Shown in pieces: positions 25,801 to 38,800 of a DNA stretch of 64,000 bases (position 1 is the stretch's first letter; the number at the start of each line of letters is the position of its first letter). The notes under the pieces were generated by a model, which saw only the letters and a program-made list of their open reading frames with translations, searched no databases and was not told where the DNA came from. The DNA is from Heterodera schachtii (taxonomy: Eukaryota; Nematoda; Chromadorea; Rhabditida; Heteroderidae): positions 622,845-686,844 of the forward strand of contig SIJG01000051.1 of NCBI GenBank assembly GCA_023374025.1, written 5' to 3'. A program made the position numbers and the translations under genes.

Positions 25801-27460
25801 ATCCAGTAAGGCCAAATTAAGTAATAATTTTGATAGAAATTAAAATAAAGATAATGTCAGAAAAAATTGAAAATTAAACTTTTTATTTAATCAGAGTTAA
25901 TTCAAAATATGCGCATACAAAATACCCTAAAAACTCCAAAAAATACCCGAATATACAGTATAATATACCAAAGATGCTACAAATGAATTTTTACCCTCAA
26001 AAAATGCCAAAATTATTTATTAATACTCAAACCAAGAAATATAACAATATAAAAAACAATTTATCAATGTACAAACAGTAAAATTCATAATTCATATAAA
26101 ATTGAATTTTTATTTTAAAGATTATTAGTCATTTTAGAATTCACTTAATATACATTTAATTTTTTTATCTAATTTATTCAATTTCAACAGCAATAAATAA
26201 GAGTTAAAAATAAAAAATAAAAGTCTTGAATTATAATTAAATTTAATGAAAAAGAGTACTCAATTTTGTATGAAATTTCCTTGCTCAAATTCATTAAATT
26301 TTAAAATAAAATTTATTTGCTTTATTTCTAAAAAACAAACATTTCTACAAGATTTTCGGAATTCCTATTTAATTATAAATTTTTATCAAATAACAGAAAA
26401 AATAAATATTTGAAACTATTTATTTTAAAATTATAAATGCCGAATACACTAGATAAATGTTTTTGTATTTTTTTAAACTATATATCATTGCTTAACTCAT
26501 TTTGATTTATTTTTGCATGAGTAAACAAAATAAAATTTATATATATTTTCTTTTATAAGAAAATTAATTCATGCTTTAAATTAATTTTAATAATTAACTA
26601 TTCTATTCAATTATTTCACTTTGTGTTTCAATCAATTTAGGAGGATAACTTCTTTTTATTAAACGTTTTTAAGTTGACATTTATTCATAGTATGAATAAT
26701 AAAGAATTTATTTTAACCGATTAATAAAACAATTCAAGAATGCATAAACTTATTTCTTCAATTTTTTACAAAATTATTTAAATTAATCAAGGTACAATTA
26801 CAATCATCATATTTCAAAAAAAAATTTTATATTTAATAAAACTAAATGATAAATAAAATATTTTTATGGAAATTGGAGCCAAAAACAGGCGTTCCCATAA
26901 AAAGACATTAAACTAAAAAAACATATTTTTAATTATTAAAATAAAAAATAAAATTGTTTCTTTATTCATAAGGGATAAGAATAAAAATATATACATAATA
27001 AAATACCAGAATTTGAATTCATTAAATTAAGTTATACCTAAATAATGGAACCAGATCTTTAAATACACCAAAAATTCATTTAAAATAAAATATTATATTC
27101 TTAATAATTTAATATAGAGATTTAAAACAATAAATTATTTATTAAAAAATTACTATTCGAAAGAATTAAAATATCAAATGAAGGAATCATAAACACGGCG
27201 CGGCTAATTTAATGCTTTCGGTGAATCGCGCGAGGCTAATAAGATGTTTGACAAACTGGAGAAGATAAATGGCAATTATAATCTTACGAAAAAGTAAATC
27301 GGACAAAACAAACGAATATAATAAAAATGCTTAAACAAAGCACTTGATAAATTTAAAACAGCCATAAAATAATAAAGCCAAAAGTACTAATTTTAAATTA
27401 AAAGTAAGTATTCTTCACATTAAAAACCAAAAAATAATTATTTAGAGGGTGATTGTAAAC
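22891..27460. other. A-rich block, mostly featureless
   Basis: The + strand is A-rich and dense in stops. Supported contents are the ORF at 25086-25334 and repeats shared with other A-rich regions (about 25190-25285 and 25615-25690). A G+C-normal island at about 27195-27285 contains GCGCGGCTAAT and GCGCGAGGCTAAT in near-tandem, then ATGTTTGACAAACTGGAG, which has a partner at 48080-48120. Nothing else is called. Confidence 0.4.
25086..25334 (+). CDS. Small ORF, 82 codons, multicopy relative
   Basis: This is the only standard-code ORF above 80 codons in the A-rich blocks that is not simple repeat. It has balanced composition (acidic start MTNKDDELFKIFNHC, later INRLFSLGYHSS and ETAKALHKIRS). 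DNA matching its second half recurs with frameshifts at about 30185-30300 and 52360-52440, where the words CTTGGATAT, ATCAGTTG and GATG(C/T)CTT(G/A)CAAG line up. G+C is flat across codon positions, so selection for protein coding is not shown. The central piece faintly resembles a helix-turn-helix, but I would not name it. It may be a relic of a repeated element. Confidence 0.3.
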   Translation: MTNKDDELFKIFNHCTLTSHLKSHQKQNKLLIIKLLKIEINRLFSLGYHSSLKETAKALHKIRSNSIIIIKQIKLLRKNRET

Positions 27461-28337
27461 CAGGGCTCGCATTCGTCCTTGAATGGCAAGGACGTCCTTG
27501 AAATTGGGCCCTCTTTCTTGAAAATAAAAAATGTCCTTGTATGCAAGGACGTCCTTGAAAATGAGCATTTGGAAAAATGGAAAAAATTATCAAAGGAAAT
27601 TTGGTAAATTTTTGAATTTATAATATTTTGGATTAAATTATGGCATTAGGTCAATAAAATGTAATTTTTTTTCTCATGGTTAAGACTTAATATTTATTAT
27701 TATCTATTGGATTTTTTTCTCATGGTTGAGAATTTTTGAAATTATATGGCATAAAGTCACTATTTTTCTTAAAGAATTAGCCCAAAATCGCAAATTTTGG
27801 TCATTTTTGGACAAAAATCTGTAATCAAATCGCATTAAAAATTACAAATTTTTCCCGGCGGCGGGACCCCCCCCCCCCTTATCCTTCAAAAATTTTTTAA
27901 AAAGCGCGCTGTAAAACAATCTTTTTTTAGAAACAAAAAAAGTCGTAGCATGGCTTAAAATCACAAAAATTAGGCAGTTTTTGGTGAAAATCTGTTAACA
28001 AATTGCACTCAAATTTTCAAAATTTTTCCCCGGCGGCGCCTATAGGCACCGCCGGACCTCCTCTCCTCGCCCATTTCTCAAAAGTTTTTTGGAAAAAGCG
28101 CGCCGCGAAAGAGGCATATGCGGTGAAATAAGGAAAAATCAGTGAAAACAAAAAAATGTTGGAAAAAATCCATTCCGGTGAAAAATACAAGCCATTTGAA
28201 TAAATAAATATTAACCATTTTTCATTTCATATAATAAAAATTTTAAATGTCCTTGGATTTCATGAATTTCCCCCACTATGTCCTTGCAAATCGGCCTACC
28301 CGTCCTTGGAAGCCGACTTTGGACGATACGAGCCCTG
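27461..28337. mobile_element. Non-autonomous hAT-like element, 877 bp
   Basis: The left end is CAGGGCTCGCATTCGTCC and the right end is GGACGATACGAGCCCTG. They are flanked by the perfect 8-bp duplication TTGTAAAC (27453-27460 and 28338-28345). Subterminal zones carry repeated CAAGGACGTCCTTG words on the left and CGTCCTTGG words on the right, as expected for transposase-binding repeats. The interior holds two degenerate copies of the GC-rich module GGCGCCTATAGGCACCGCC (about 28030-28058) and a run of ten C near 27868. No transposase frame is present. Confidence 0.92.
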
Positions 28338-28921
28338 TTGTAAACGGAATATTAATCTAATATTTATCACAAACTTGAATGAACCCAGAATAATTAATTT
28401 ATTTATTGTATAAACATGTATTGAATAAATAACATAATGAAATGATCGAAAAATATCTTTTAAATTATTAATGAAACTATATTAAATGAAATGAATCAAA
28501 AGATGAGTGAATTATCGAATCCGAATTCAAGAGAGCTGTATTTTAATTAATAATGAACATTTAAATAAATAATTTACAGTCAAGAAATAAATTAAATTAT
28601 TTAAATAAAATTTGAGACAAAGAATGGGATAAAAACAATAAACACATTTATAAGAACAATTATATATGCAAAATAAATAAAAAGTTTATCTTTAATTAAA
28701 GATAATTAAATAAAGACCTCCAAAAATCATGTTAAGTAAACATATATAATATAAATATTAATAAATATGTTTTATGTAAATTAATCAAAACCCAGATTAC
28801 CTATTTAAATAATACTATCGGCCTTGGCAAGATTTTTAATAATACATTATAATACATATTTGTGAAATAATTGAAATCGGTAATAATATATACAACTCAG
28901 TGAATAAATCGTCGACGAATA

Positions 28922-29180
28922 AGTCACAACCAAAAGGAACTTCAAGTTTGCTACTTGGGTTGGATTATTTATTCATAATTCTAAGGCCGCCACGGCAACC
29001 AAGTTAAAGCCGATAAGCACACCCAAAAGTGTAAAAAATGGGAGGAAATAGGTGAGTAATCCTTTCGACACTGAAATATTGAGCCAAGATTCCATCAGTC
29101 GGGTGAGTCATTTTGAATACTCGTTATGACTGAGTGCTCAGTTCAGAGCCAAAAACTTGAAGTTCCTTTTTGTTCGGACT
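28922..29180. mobile_element. Inverted-repeat element with exon-like interior
   Basis: Left AAAAGGAACTTCAAGTTT (about 28933-28950) is matched by right AAACTTGAAGTTCCTTTTT (29153-29171). Outward of these, GTCACAACC and the complement of GTTCGGACT are similar, giving imperfect ends. The inside is G+C-normal. From about 28984 to 29050 the + strand has an open frame (containing ADKHTQKCKKWEEI) ending at a perfect donor-like AG|GTGAGTAAT, with CTAAG before it. Because it lies between transposon arms, it could be element sequence rather than a host exon. No clean target duplication was found. Confidence 0.6.
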
Positions 29181-29226
29181 GAGCTTGTGGACCATTTGAC
29201 CAAATGGGCCACGACGCAGTCACAAC
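29176..29226. repeat. Copy of the 39660 palindrome
   Basis: GACTGAGCTTGTGGACCATT, GACCAAATGG and CGCAGTCACAAC occur in the order and spacing of the reverse complement of 39660-39733. It abuts the right end of the 28922-29180 element, so the two were inserted side by side or one grew into the other. Confidence 0.7.
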
Positions 29227-32200
29227 AATTAATTAATGATTTTAATAATTAATTTTATTGATTAATCATTTTTTGCTGTTTTTTATTTAAAAGATTAAAA
29301 CAAAATTCAATATAAAAACATTAATTCAATTAAACATCTGTTCTTGTGAATAATAAAAAAATTAGTTTTTGATTAATAAAGTCTTTTTGTGATTTTCTAA
29401 AAAATACCTTCACAAATATGAAAACATAGAAAACTTCTAATTAATGTTAAAGATTGTTAAATATAAAGTATATATATAATTATAACAAATATTTACTCAA
29501 TATGTACATTTATTAGAATATGTTCAGAAAATGTAAATTAAATTAATCACTACACGACAATAAAATATCATATAAATAGCGCTCACAATGGATGATGACT
29601 AAAATGCAACAAAAATATAAAACAAATGAAAAAACGACAACTTTTTATTTAAATTTTTCTTAAAAAAATAATTTTATTTATTTTAACTAAGTCGAGAATG
29701 CGAAAATTTGAAAAACCAATAAAATAATAACCAAAAATATTTTTTTAAATACAAAAAAAAATACATAAAAAAACTATGTGAAAATTAATCACATGTTTAG
29801 ATCAATTTCACAAAAAAACCATTTTATACACAATATGAATTTGTGAATCAGTTAATGCATAATTCATTATCAATTTAATAAGCTTAAACATAAAGGAAAA
29901 TATCGCGCATTATTTAATGACAACAAAAACTGCATAAGGAAATAATAAGTAATATTTTCATACAAAATAAAAATAAAACAGAGAAAATAAGCCAAAAATT
30001 CAATTCTTCGTGTTTATTGTGGATTTTCACAATTATGAAAATACAGAAAGCTAATTTAATATAAATAAGAGAATGCGTTCTATCTCAAGACACATACGGA
30101 TTAGAACTCATTTTTATAATTTAAAATATTTATAAAACACAAATTTCTTGAAAAACATTCTAATGAAAATAAAATAAATGTATGTTATATAAAATTGAAA
30201 TTAACCGGCTAACTTTATCTTGGATATACATCAGTTGTAAATAAAACTGCCGATGCCTTGCAAGATAAAAACGAAGTAAAACAAATTAATTAATTCAATG
30301 CCTCTGGAGACGTGTAAAACTGAAACATAAAAATAGATAGAATTTTCTAATAATAATTTTAAAATATATACATTTAATATATGAATTACGGCAATGAAAT
30401 CTTCCATATGCATTAAAAAGTCCTTACCAAATAAAAATTAAAATTAGCAATATAAATATCATATATTAAAACTTTATTAGATTTTTTATAGCAGATAAAT
30501 AACCTAGACATTAATAATGATAATACACTAAAACTTATTTTTAATAAATAAAAATGTTGATAAAAAATCATTAAGTGAATGTAATTTTTAATTAACGATT
30601 TTTAATTAACGATTAAGAAAGAACTGCGAAATGATTTGCGTAGCGCAATAGTACCCAAAAATACATTTTAGAAAAACATTAAATAATCAAATATTCAAAA
30701 TGGCATGAGATCCATTTAAATTAAGCATTATAAAATTGTATTATTTATAAAAAGAAACAAACAAATTTAATTTCTATTAAAACGGCCGATAAAATTCCGT
30801 TTTCTATTAAACCAAAGCAATAAAAAAAAGATTATTTTTGTTTATAAAATATTTAATTAAATAAAAATCTATAAAAATGTACGAAGCAAAACAATTGCTG
30901 CTCTGAGAAGACCCATTGATAAGACAAAAGAACATGAGATAAAATAATAAACAAACATTAAAAACGAATAAAAATTAAAATGTTTTCAAATAAAAAATAA
31001 AACATTAAATCAATTTAAATAAATATATAATATACTATTTTATTAATATTAAAAGAAAAATTATTTAAATGATAATAATTTATATCTTATGGCTTATGCT
31101 GGGTTCATTGTATTATCGTCTTTGTTATTTTTAAAAGACAAATTTGTTAATTTAATTGATGATATAATATTAAATCATAAAAAATTTATTTTTTGCACAT
31201 TTTGTTTTAGAGATTAGCAAATAATTATATTTTATTATATTATTTAAAAAATAAAGTTTATTAAATTAGATACTAAAAATGCTCAAAAAAATGTTGTAAA
31301 ATACCAAATAAAGAGTTGAAATTAATTTTAAATTAAAAATATTTTTATAAAATTAATTTCAATTTTCGAATTATTTAATTTATTTATAATTAAAAATAAA
31401 AGAATTAGCATTTTACATTTAATTCAATATAAACGAAAAAAGATTCAAGCAAACTAAGTTATAAACTTTGAAAACCGATCAAGAATAATAAAAAGTATTC
31501 TACATTGTTATTTATAATAAAATAAATGAAAAATCAAAAGGAAAAAGAGTTGCCGAATTCTTGTAACAATAGCATACATTGGATTACAAGAAAAAAATAG
31601 TTAAAGAAAATCCTTAAATTTATTTAACAAGCAATAAATGAAAATTGCGGAAATTTTGCGGAACTCAGTCTCATTGTTCTAAAGGCAAGAATGATAGTTT
31701 TAAACAATTCAATATTTTTATTTAAAATTAATATTAAAATAATTTGAAATCCAAGTATAAAATAAATATTGACAAACATTTGCGAACATTACGACTAATT
31801 ATATTTAAAAATGATTTTAATCTAAATATTTCACAGCTAAGAAAAATACAAAGTTTTTGATTTTTTACGAGCGCGAAAAACCGAATTGTGCTGTTGTACT
31901 TGCGGTCCAAGATAAAAGAATTTTATTAACAAATATAAGAAAAAAGTAATTTTATACATAATCTAAAAACAATTTTGTCAAAGAAACAAAAAAATAGATA
32001 ATACGATCGAGCTAACAAACAACTTCCAGTCTATACGAAAAAAGTAATCATAAGAAATCGAGTGACATTAATGAAACATAAATTCCACTTTAAATGTTTG
32101 GGTATTTTTAATTTAGTTAATAAAATAAACAAAATCATAAACGCAACTATTTTATGATATTCTTTAAAAAATTAATAAAAAAAACATTTTAAAATAAGAG

Positions 32201-32339
32201 CCCGGTAAATTTTTATTGGAAAATTTTTGTGCGATGGAGTAAGTATTTGATTAATTATAATTAAATAATTTAAAATCCTATTATTTTAAAAAGAGAAATG
32301 CAATGGTAAAATTTTGCTAAAAAATATTTCTTATATTCG

Positions 32340-32450
32340 ATTTAATAATAATGAAACTAATGAATATTCGTTAATATATTTTTATATCGAAGCAACAATC
32401 ATACACATGCTGAAAGCAAGAACAAAGCAAGTGAAATCCTATTATTAAAA
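32340..32450 (+). repeat. Dispersed repeat, copy of 47765-47875
   Basis: Both copies contain CTAA(T/C)GAATATTCGTTAATA, then TATATCGAA, a stretch rich in AACAA/AGCAA words, and end in GCAAGTGAAAT. The palindromic AACGAATATTCGTT core is intact in the second copy. They are in the same orientation. Function is unknown. Confidence 0.6.
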
Positions 32451-32565
32451 AAAAAAATTATTATCATCTATCTATAAATATTAAAATAAAAAAGAACTAA
32501 ATATCAAATAAATAAGTATTAATTAGGCATATTCGAGGAATGAACTATTGTCAGGCCGAGAGAGG

Positions 32566-32598
32566 AAGGTGCTATGACAATTGCGGACGACAATTGCA
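32566..32598 (+). repeat. Fragment of the GACAATTGCGGAC foldback family
   Basis: GGTGCTATGACAATTGCGG followed by ACGACAATTGC matches the outer end of the element at 14317-15173 (whose right end reads GGTGCTACGACAATTG inward). It is an isolated terminal fragment with no second arm, and it supports GGTGCTA as the true end of that family. Confidence 0.75.
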
Positions 32599-35500
32599 TA
32601 TTTTCAGTTTACTGATATTCTGTTTTTCTTTATATTCGAATTTAATAAATTTCTTTTCTTGGAACCTTTGTCTTGCACTTCGGGTTTTAGGCCCTAATTT
32701 CATAAATTAATACTAAAGTAGGCACTAATTTGTTTTTCAATTATTCTCGATTTGAGTTGATAATTTTTTTTTAATGAATATTATTTGCAAACCGGATTAA
32801 TCAATAAAACATAAATGAATTAATTAATTTATTTCTTTAACATATTAAGAATAATTATATTCAGCTGTCTTTAAATTATTATTTCTAGCAATAAGTTAAT
32901 TTACCTAAAAGCATCGGCCGAATTATATAAATTAATTATAATTTTAATGACTGATGAAAAAAAATTGACTCGCATCGTTTATCCCCGAAAACAGTTTAAA
33001 TATCGCTAAATGAGTGAAAATGCTAATAAGTCCTACAAATTTTATTAATGAACTAATTAAAATTTAATGTCAATTCATTAAAAAATACGCAGATATAATT
33101 CATTTACATAAATTCATAAATCTTAACAATAATTGTAATTAATTAATAAAAAAAATTGCATCCAAAGAAATTCGAAAAGCGAAATCTCACAAACTATGAA
33201 AGAAGAGGGACTTTAAAACATGAGAATGATTAAAGGAGCAAAAAGAGATTTAAAAAATACAATAAAGAACTTATTTTTTAAATAAATGGACTGAATAAAT
33301 AATTTTGAATTTGTACATATTTTATGAAATATAAAAAAACTTAATGAAAAAGATAAATTTTCTCGCCATTTTCTCAAGTAAATTAAAACGATTAATTACT
33401 ACAAAGGACAAACAAAAAAATTGCTATAAAGTCTAATTAATGATGCAATTCACAATAATTAAAAAATAATTTTTCAATGAGTAAACAAAAGTAATTAAAC
33501 CTAATCATCAGTAAGGTCCGTCTTGTAGCAAAGATTAGTGGATATTAAAAATGGTTATAACTTACTTTCTATATAATTTAATAATAATTTGAACGCCGAT
33601 GCAGTACGACTCCAAGAAAAAATAAAACTATTTTATAATCTATGACATTTCTAATATAATACATTAAAATCAATCTGAATTGAAATATAAATCTGCCTAA
33701 TCTAAAACCTTAAAGGTAAGAATCAAAAGCCAACAATTAAGACAATATGAAAAGAAAATATAAAGATAACCCAATATTAAAATTTGAATTATTCTAAGTA
33801 AGAATTATTATTAACAAAGAAATACAAATAATATATAAAACAACAATTATAAATAATATTGTTTTTACCATATGAACTTATTTCTTTTAAAATTATTCAT
33901 GGAATAGGCTGCCATTCCCCGTGGTAATTATTGAAAAATTTTTCCTTTAACTCCAATTTAAAAAAGAGAACTGAAAAAAGTCTTTGTAAGCAACAACACT
34001 GATTCTTCAAGGAAAAAGAATTGATTTCAAATATAATGAACCTAAAATTTTATTCATTAATAAATAATAGTAAGTTTTTACATTAAATTAAAGTTTAATA
34101 AAAATGATAATTTTAAATTATCTTAGAAATTAATTTAAATTTTATCAATTTTAAATGTTTGCACCTTATTCTGAAAAAAAAAAATTAAAAAATTGTATTT
34201 GTTCGTCCTTGAAAACTAAAAAATATTAATTAATAAAAAAATAATTACTCAATTATATTTTTAATCAAAAAACATATTAATCATGGACTTAATGAGCACG
34301 GTGTTTAAAAAAATTACCATTTGTTAACAAAGTCGGAAGTTGGGCTTACAATCAGCAACAGAAGAACGACCAACAAAATGCTCATTTTCAAAAGCTTTAA
34401 AAAATAAAATGAAATTTAAGTTATTAATTTGGATGGTAAAAAATTTAATTAATACAGTTTAATAAATAGTTTTAATAAAATAAATAAATAAAGATTGATA
34501 AAATAAAAAAATAATAAAGAATAAATTGTAAAATATGTTTTATAAAATGAAAATTTCTTTTATTTATAAAATGAATTTAAAAAAATAAATAGTTTGTTCA
34601 AAACAATAAACACAAAGTATGTAATTCCAGTTAATAACATGAAAAAAAAGAATTTACATTAAAATTAATTTAGACATAAAAAATTACCGAAATTTAAAGT
34701 CAAAAAGACAAAATAAAACAATATATATAAACTTTAACTTCTACGTCCTTCGATTTGTTAATTGAATATCTTAAATTAAAAATATTTTAAAAATAAGATT
34801 TTTTTAACAAATTAAATAACTTTTAACTTAATATAATTTTATAATTAAAAAAAGATAATTACAATTTAAAAGATGTCCAAAATTTATGCAAAGATAGTTT
34901 GAGTTATTTAAATAAGTAAAAAAAAAAAATTTTTTAATTGATATAAATCCGATTCCTAATGATAGCATAGCAAATAAAAATAATTTAATTAAATAATACA
35001 AACTTTTAAATATTTTTAAACAAAAATAAAATGATTAATGAAAAAGAATCTGATATAATACTATTAATTAATGTAATACAAATAATAAAAAATATCCTTT
35101 CTAAGAAATTTAAAGTAATTAGTTTAGTTGAAAGTGAAAAATTAATATTATCACTTCAAATAAAAATAATAGGATAAATTAAATAATAGTAATCGCATAA
35201 GAATAATGGTAAAAACATTTAATCAGTTAATTGGAATTAAAACTCCCGAATTTTTTGGGTCTCATTCCCATTGTTTTAATTTTTATATTTTCATTCAAAA
35301 AATAGAAGCACTACAGAGAAGTTTAAATAATAAATTACAAAATAAATACACTAATAAATATTTATTTTTAAATTTAAACATTAGTAGAAAAAGACTACGC
35401 TATGAAAAAAACATCAAAAAAAAAAAAATTAAACACAAATATTTCGAAGGAAAAAGAACTCTTATTAATAAGCCTTTTCCGACTTGTATTGGAAAATCAC

Positions 35501-35649
35501 TTCAATTTTATAATTTTTAAAATTTTGATAAACGATGAAAATTTTAATTTAAGAGGAAGAAAGTCCAGAAAATAAAAAAAGAAATTTATTTATATATTGA
35601 AATATTTTTTTATAATTAAGAGAAAAGCGATGATATAAATAAGGATTGC

Positions 35650-36600
35650 TCCTCGACCCCGAGCCCCCCAACCCTAGGCGGGGGGAGTCCGGCGATTAGG
35701 CGCCGACGGAAATTTTTTTTTGGGATTTTATGATTTTTGTTAAGAAAGTATGTTTAAAATTCAATAATTTTTCTTCTTTTCTCCCTTTGCTGGCGACCCA
35801 CTCCCCGAAATTGTCATCCTTAACAGTGTAAAAATTTCGCGGTTTCCGAGACTAAAAACCCGAGACCGGGAACCGAGACTCTCGCACATCCCTATTCTTT
35901 AGGGGTTTTTAAGGCTACAGAATTGAAGCTAATAGATTGTCACCTAAAAATGATACATTTTTGTGGTTTTGAGTTAATTTGCGACCATTTTTTACATTCA
36001 AAAGGTTTTTCGGCATTTTTTCAAAAAACTTTTTTTTTAGGCGGGGAGTCCGGCGGTGCCAGAGGCGCCGACGGAATTTTTTTTTGGGATTTTTCATGAA
36101 TTTTATTTAAAAAATATTCAAAATTCAATAGAATTTCCCGAGTCGAGAATCGAGACTCTCACATATGGTAAATTTTTGAAATTTTGTTAGCAAAATTAAT
36201 TAACATTGCCAAAAAAATTTCTCGGCACTGCTTAACGGCGCCGCCAGCCCCCAAAATACCCATAATAGAATTTTCAAAATTTGACATAAAATTGCTAATT
36301 TTGGTGTAAATCTGTTATAAAATTTTGAAAACTTCCAATTTTTTTACGGCAACAACTAATTTTTCTTCAAAATTGTCCCAAAATCACAAAAATTGGTTAT
36401 TTTTGAACTAAATTTGTTAGCAAATTTCACTTAAATTTTCAAAATTTTCCTGGCGGCGCTTATCGGCACCGCCAGCCTCTATTACCCCAAAATTTTTTTG
36501 GAAAAAGCACCACAAAAAAACGGTTTTAGATGATTATAAAGTGAAGAAAAGGAAGATTTAGGAGGATTTTCAGAAAAGTTGGGTATTTTCGTTAAAACAA
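35650..36600. mobile_element. Decayed mosaic of hAT-like elements
   Basis: This G+C-rich patch has four versions of the GC-rich palindromic module (about 35688-35712, 36045-36076, 36225-36246 and 36447-36475), interspersed with TTTTGGGATTTT and AAATTTTCAAAATTTT spacers. A probable terminal end GAGACTCTCGCACATCCCTA lies at 35872-35891, and a weaker one GAGACTCTCACATATGG near 36155. No matching opposite ends or target duplications were found, so several nested or truncated elements are likely. The 60-codon minus-strand frame across it is not a gene. Confidence 0.6.
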
Positions 36601-36616
36601 AATTTTGATCACTACA

Positions 36617-36707
36617 CGATAGGGGTCACCGACCCAGACAATTTAACTCCCCTTGACCTGGCCCCCGACATTTTTCCCCACGAGGGGCCGGGGAGAAACC
36701 CTAAATA
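36617..36707. mobile_element. Possible short hAT-like remnant
   Basis: TAGGGGTCACCGACCCAGAC at the left and GGGGCCGGGGAGAAACCCTA at the right form imperfect inverted ends, with C/G-rich DNA between. TAGGGGTC ends are common in hAT MITEs. No target duplication is visible, so the call is weak. Confidence 0.3.
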
Positions 36708-37126
36708 AATTGTTAAAATAATATATTCTATTTATTATTAATGAAAACTTGTACTGCTGGAATAGTGATGCTTTCCTGTAAAAAAAAAACGAAAAAAAAA
36801 ATAAAAATAAAACAGCATAATTAATTATTAACATAAAAAGAGTCATTTATTAAGCAGAATAGAAAGAAAATTAGTTGAAATGAATACAAAAAATCAATAA
36901 TTTTTTAAAGCATATTAAATAAAATATCAGGTAAAGATACTGGAAAAGTAAAAAATCTAAATTATGGATGTCGCCGGATTTGATGTTTTTGCCCTGACTG
37001 CTAATTATTCACTCGACAGCATTACTTGACTTGGAGTTATTCAGCATAAAAATTTTAATTACCTTATAAAAATTTCAATATAAAAATTCGATAAATTTAA
37101 TTAAATTCACAAATACAAGAAATTTT

Positions 37127-37348
37127 GGTACTTTTCCGTTTTGAGGCCACAGATTCAAATCGGTGCGAATTCCTTTGGCCTGAGGATTGCAAAAATCGTC
37201 ATATGGACCCATTCAATGACATTTTGGCCCAAATGGTTGCCTTTATGACTCTCAAATAGCTAAAGGGCTGTCTTTGAATATTCAGCCCGTTCTTTATTTA
37301 TGTTATTTTTTAAAATTTGAATTTGTGGCCTCAAAACGGAAAAGTACC
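37127..37348. mobile_element. Palindromic MITE, GGTACTTTTCC termini
   Basis: GGTACTTTTCCGTTTTGAGG at the left and CCTCAAAACGGAAAAGTACC at the right are exact inverted repeats and extend to about 35 bp with minor mismatches. The flanks are the perfect 8-bp duplication GAAATTTT (37119-37126 and 37349-37356). It is 222 bp, G+C-normal and noncoding. It is the second member of the GGTWCTT family in this window, with a different interior from 9361-9590 and 48673-49052. Confidence 0.92.
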
Positions 37349-38668
37349 GAAATTTTATGTGCGTTATATCAATAAAAATAATAATCTCAATTCTGATAGG
37401 TAAAAAAATTAAAAGGTAGTTAAAAAAGATTTATTATTTTAATTTTTTGACTAAAAAATGGTTTTTAGCCTAATAAAATGTTTTTACTCGGAAATTTTTG
37501 GTAGCAGTTTTACATAAAAATCACCGTATATAAAATCTCCAAATATATGCATTCATAAGCTAAAACCAAAAATAAAAGTTTTTCTGAAACAAATATAAAT
37601 TATAAAAAAAATCCTTAATTTTATTATTTGTTAAAATAGGACGTTATTTTTAGATTTTGAAAATTAATAAAACAGAAATAAACTTTAAATCACATTTAAA
37701 ATATCAACTTTATTAGATTTTTTGATAGCAAATAACTATAGACTTTTTTAAATGATTATAAAGAAAAATTATTTAAAAAATGAATATAAAGAAAACATCA
37801 TTCAAATAAAGTAATTTATAAATTGACATTTTTATTTTTATGACTACGCCGAGAGAATGCGAAGTTATTTTTATTTTTAAAAATAAAAAGCAATAAAATA
37901 TAATCGAATAACAAAGAATAATAAAATTAAATATACTTTAAACTAAGGCATTCAAATGAAAAGTAAAAATAAAATAAAATTTGAGACAGAAAGAGATAAA
38001 AACAAATTTATAAATTTTAAAGTATTAAATGAAAATATAAATTGAAATGCAAAAATATGGGATCCATTTAAATTCATCCATTGCCTAAACCAAAATTTTC
38101 TATATTATTAATTTTAAATGATAAGCACCAAAGAAAGGAACAAAATCATAGACGACAAGTGTTTAAAATTCATATTTATATTTACAATAAAAAAATTAAA
38201 GGACTAAGTCAATAGTTTAATTTATTGTAAAAAATAATTAATATTCTGATGGGACGAAAACGAATTGTTACCTCAGACGTACTGCACAACAATTATTAAA
38301 CATTTTTTTTAGCAAAATTTAATAATAAATTAATTAAAAGATATTTTCAAATATAACAAAAAGCTTCGCAAATTTTCATAAAAAATTTTAAAATCAAATA
38401 AAAAACATAAAAATATTTAACTATTGGTTTGATTTGAAAAATAAATCATTTAATTATTATAAAAAATAAAATAGATTTCCAAAATAAGTATTAAAAATTG
38501 AAATTTTTTAATTACAAATAATTGTTTATAAATTTAAAAATAAAAATGAAATAAAAGAATTGTAAAATAAATTGATTACTATAACAATAAATAATATTCA
38601 CATGGAAATAAATATAACAATAAAAATAATATCTCAAGAAAATAACAATGCTAATTTGTAAAAATTTT

Positions 38669-38800
38669 CAGTTCTTAGGGGGTGTATTTTCTGAAATTTT
38701 TTCGGCTCATTTCTTAGGGGTATATTTTTGCATTTTTATTGCATTTTTGTTAAGGATTTTTCCGAAATTCTGAAAAAGACGCCAAAAATGGCGAATTTTT
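38669..38800 (-). repeat. Partial inverted copy of the 55033 element interior
   Basis: The words CTTAGGGG(T/G)GTATTTT, TTTTTATTGCATTTTTGTTA, GATTTTTCCGAAA and AAAAATGGCGAA match the reverse complement of about 55195-55335 in the same order. The terminal repeats are absent, so this is a truncated or decayed relative of that hAT-like element in opposite orientation. Confidence 0.8.

Larger units (their letters stand above)
29227..35640. other. A-rich block, no clear gene
   Basis: This is about 6.4 kb of A-rich + strand. It holds further diverged repeat copies: 29685-29760 (partner 37845-37905, GAGAATGCGAA), 30185-30300 (partner of the 25086 ORF), 30468-30520 (partner 37700-37760, ACTTTATTAGATTTTTT), 32340-32450 (partner 47765-47875) and 33580-33680 (partner 1705-1800). 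A 104-codon K/N/Y-rich ORF at 35206-35520 and others of about 60 codons are explained by composition and are not called. Confidence 0.4.
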
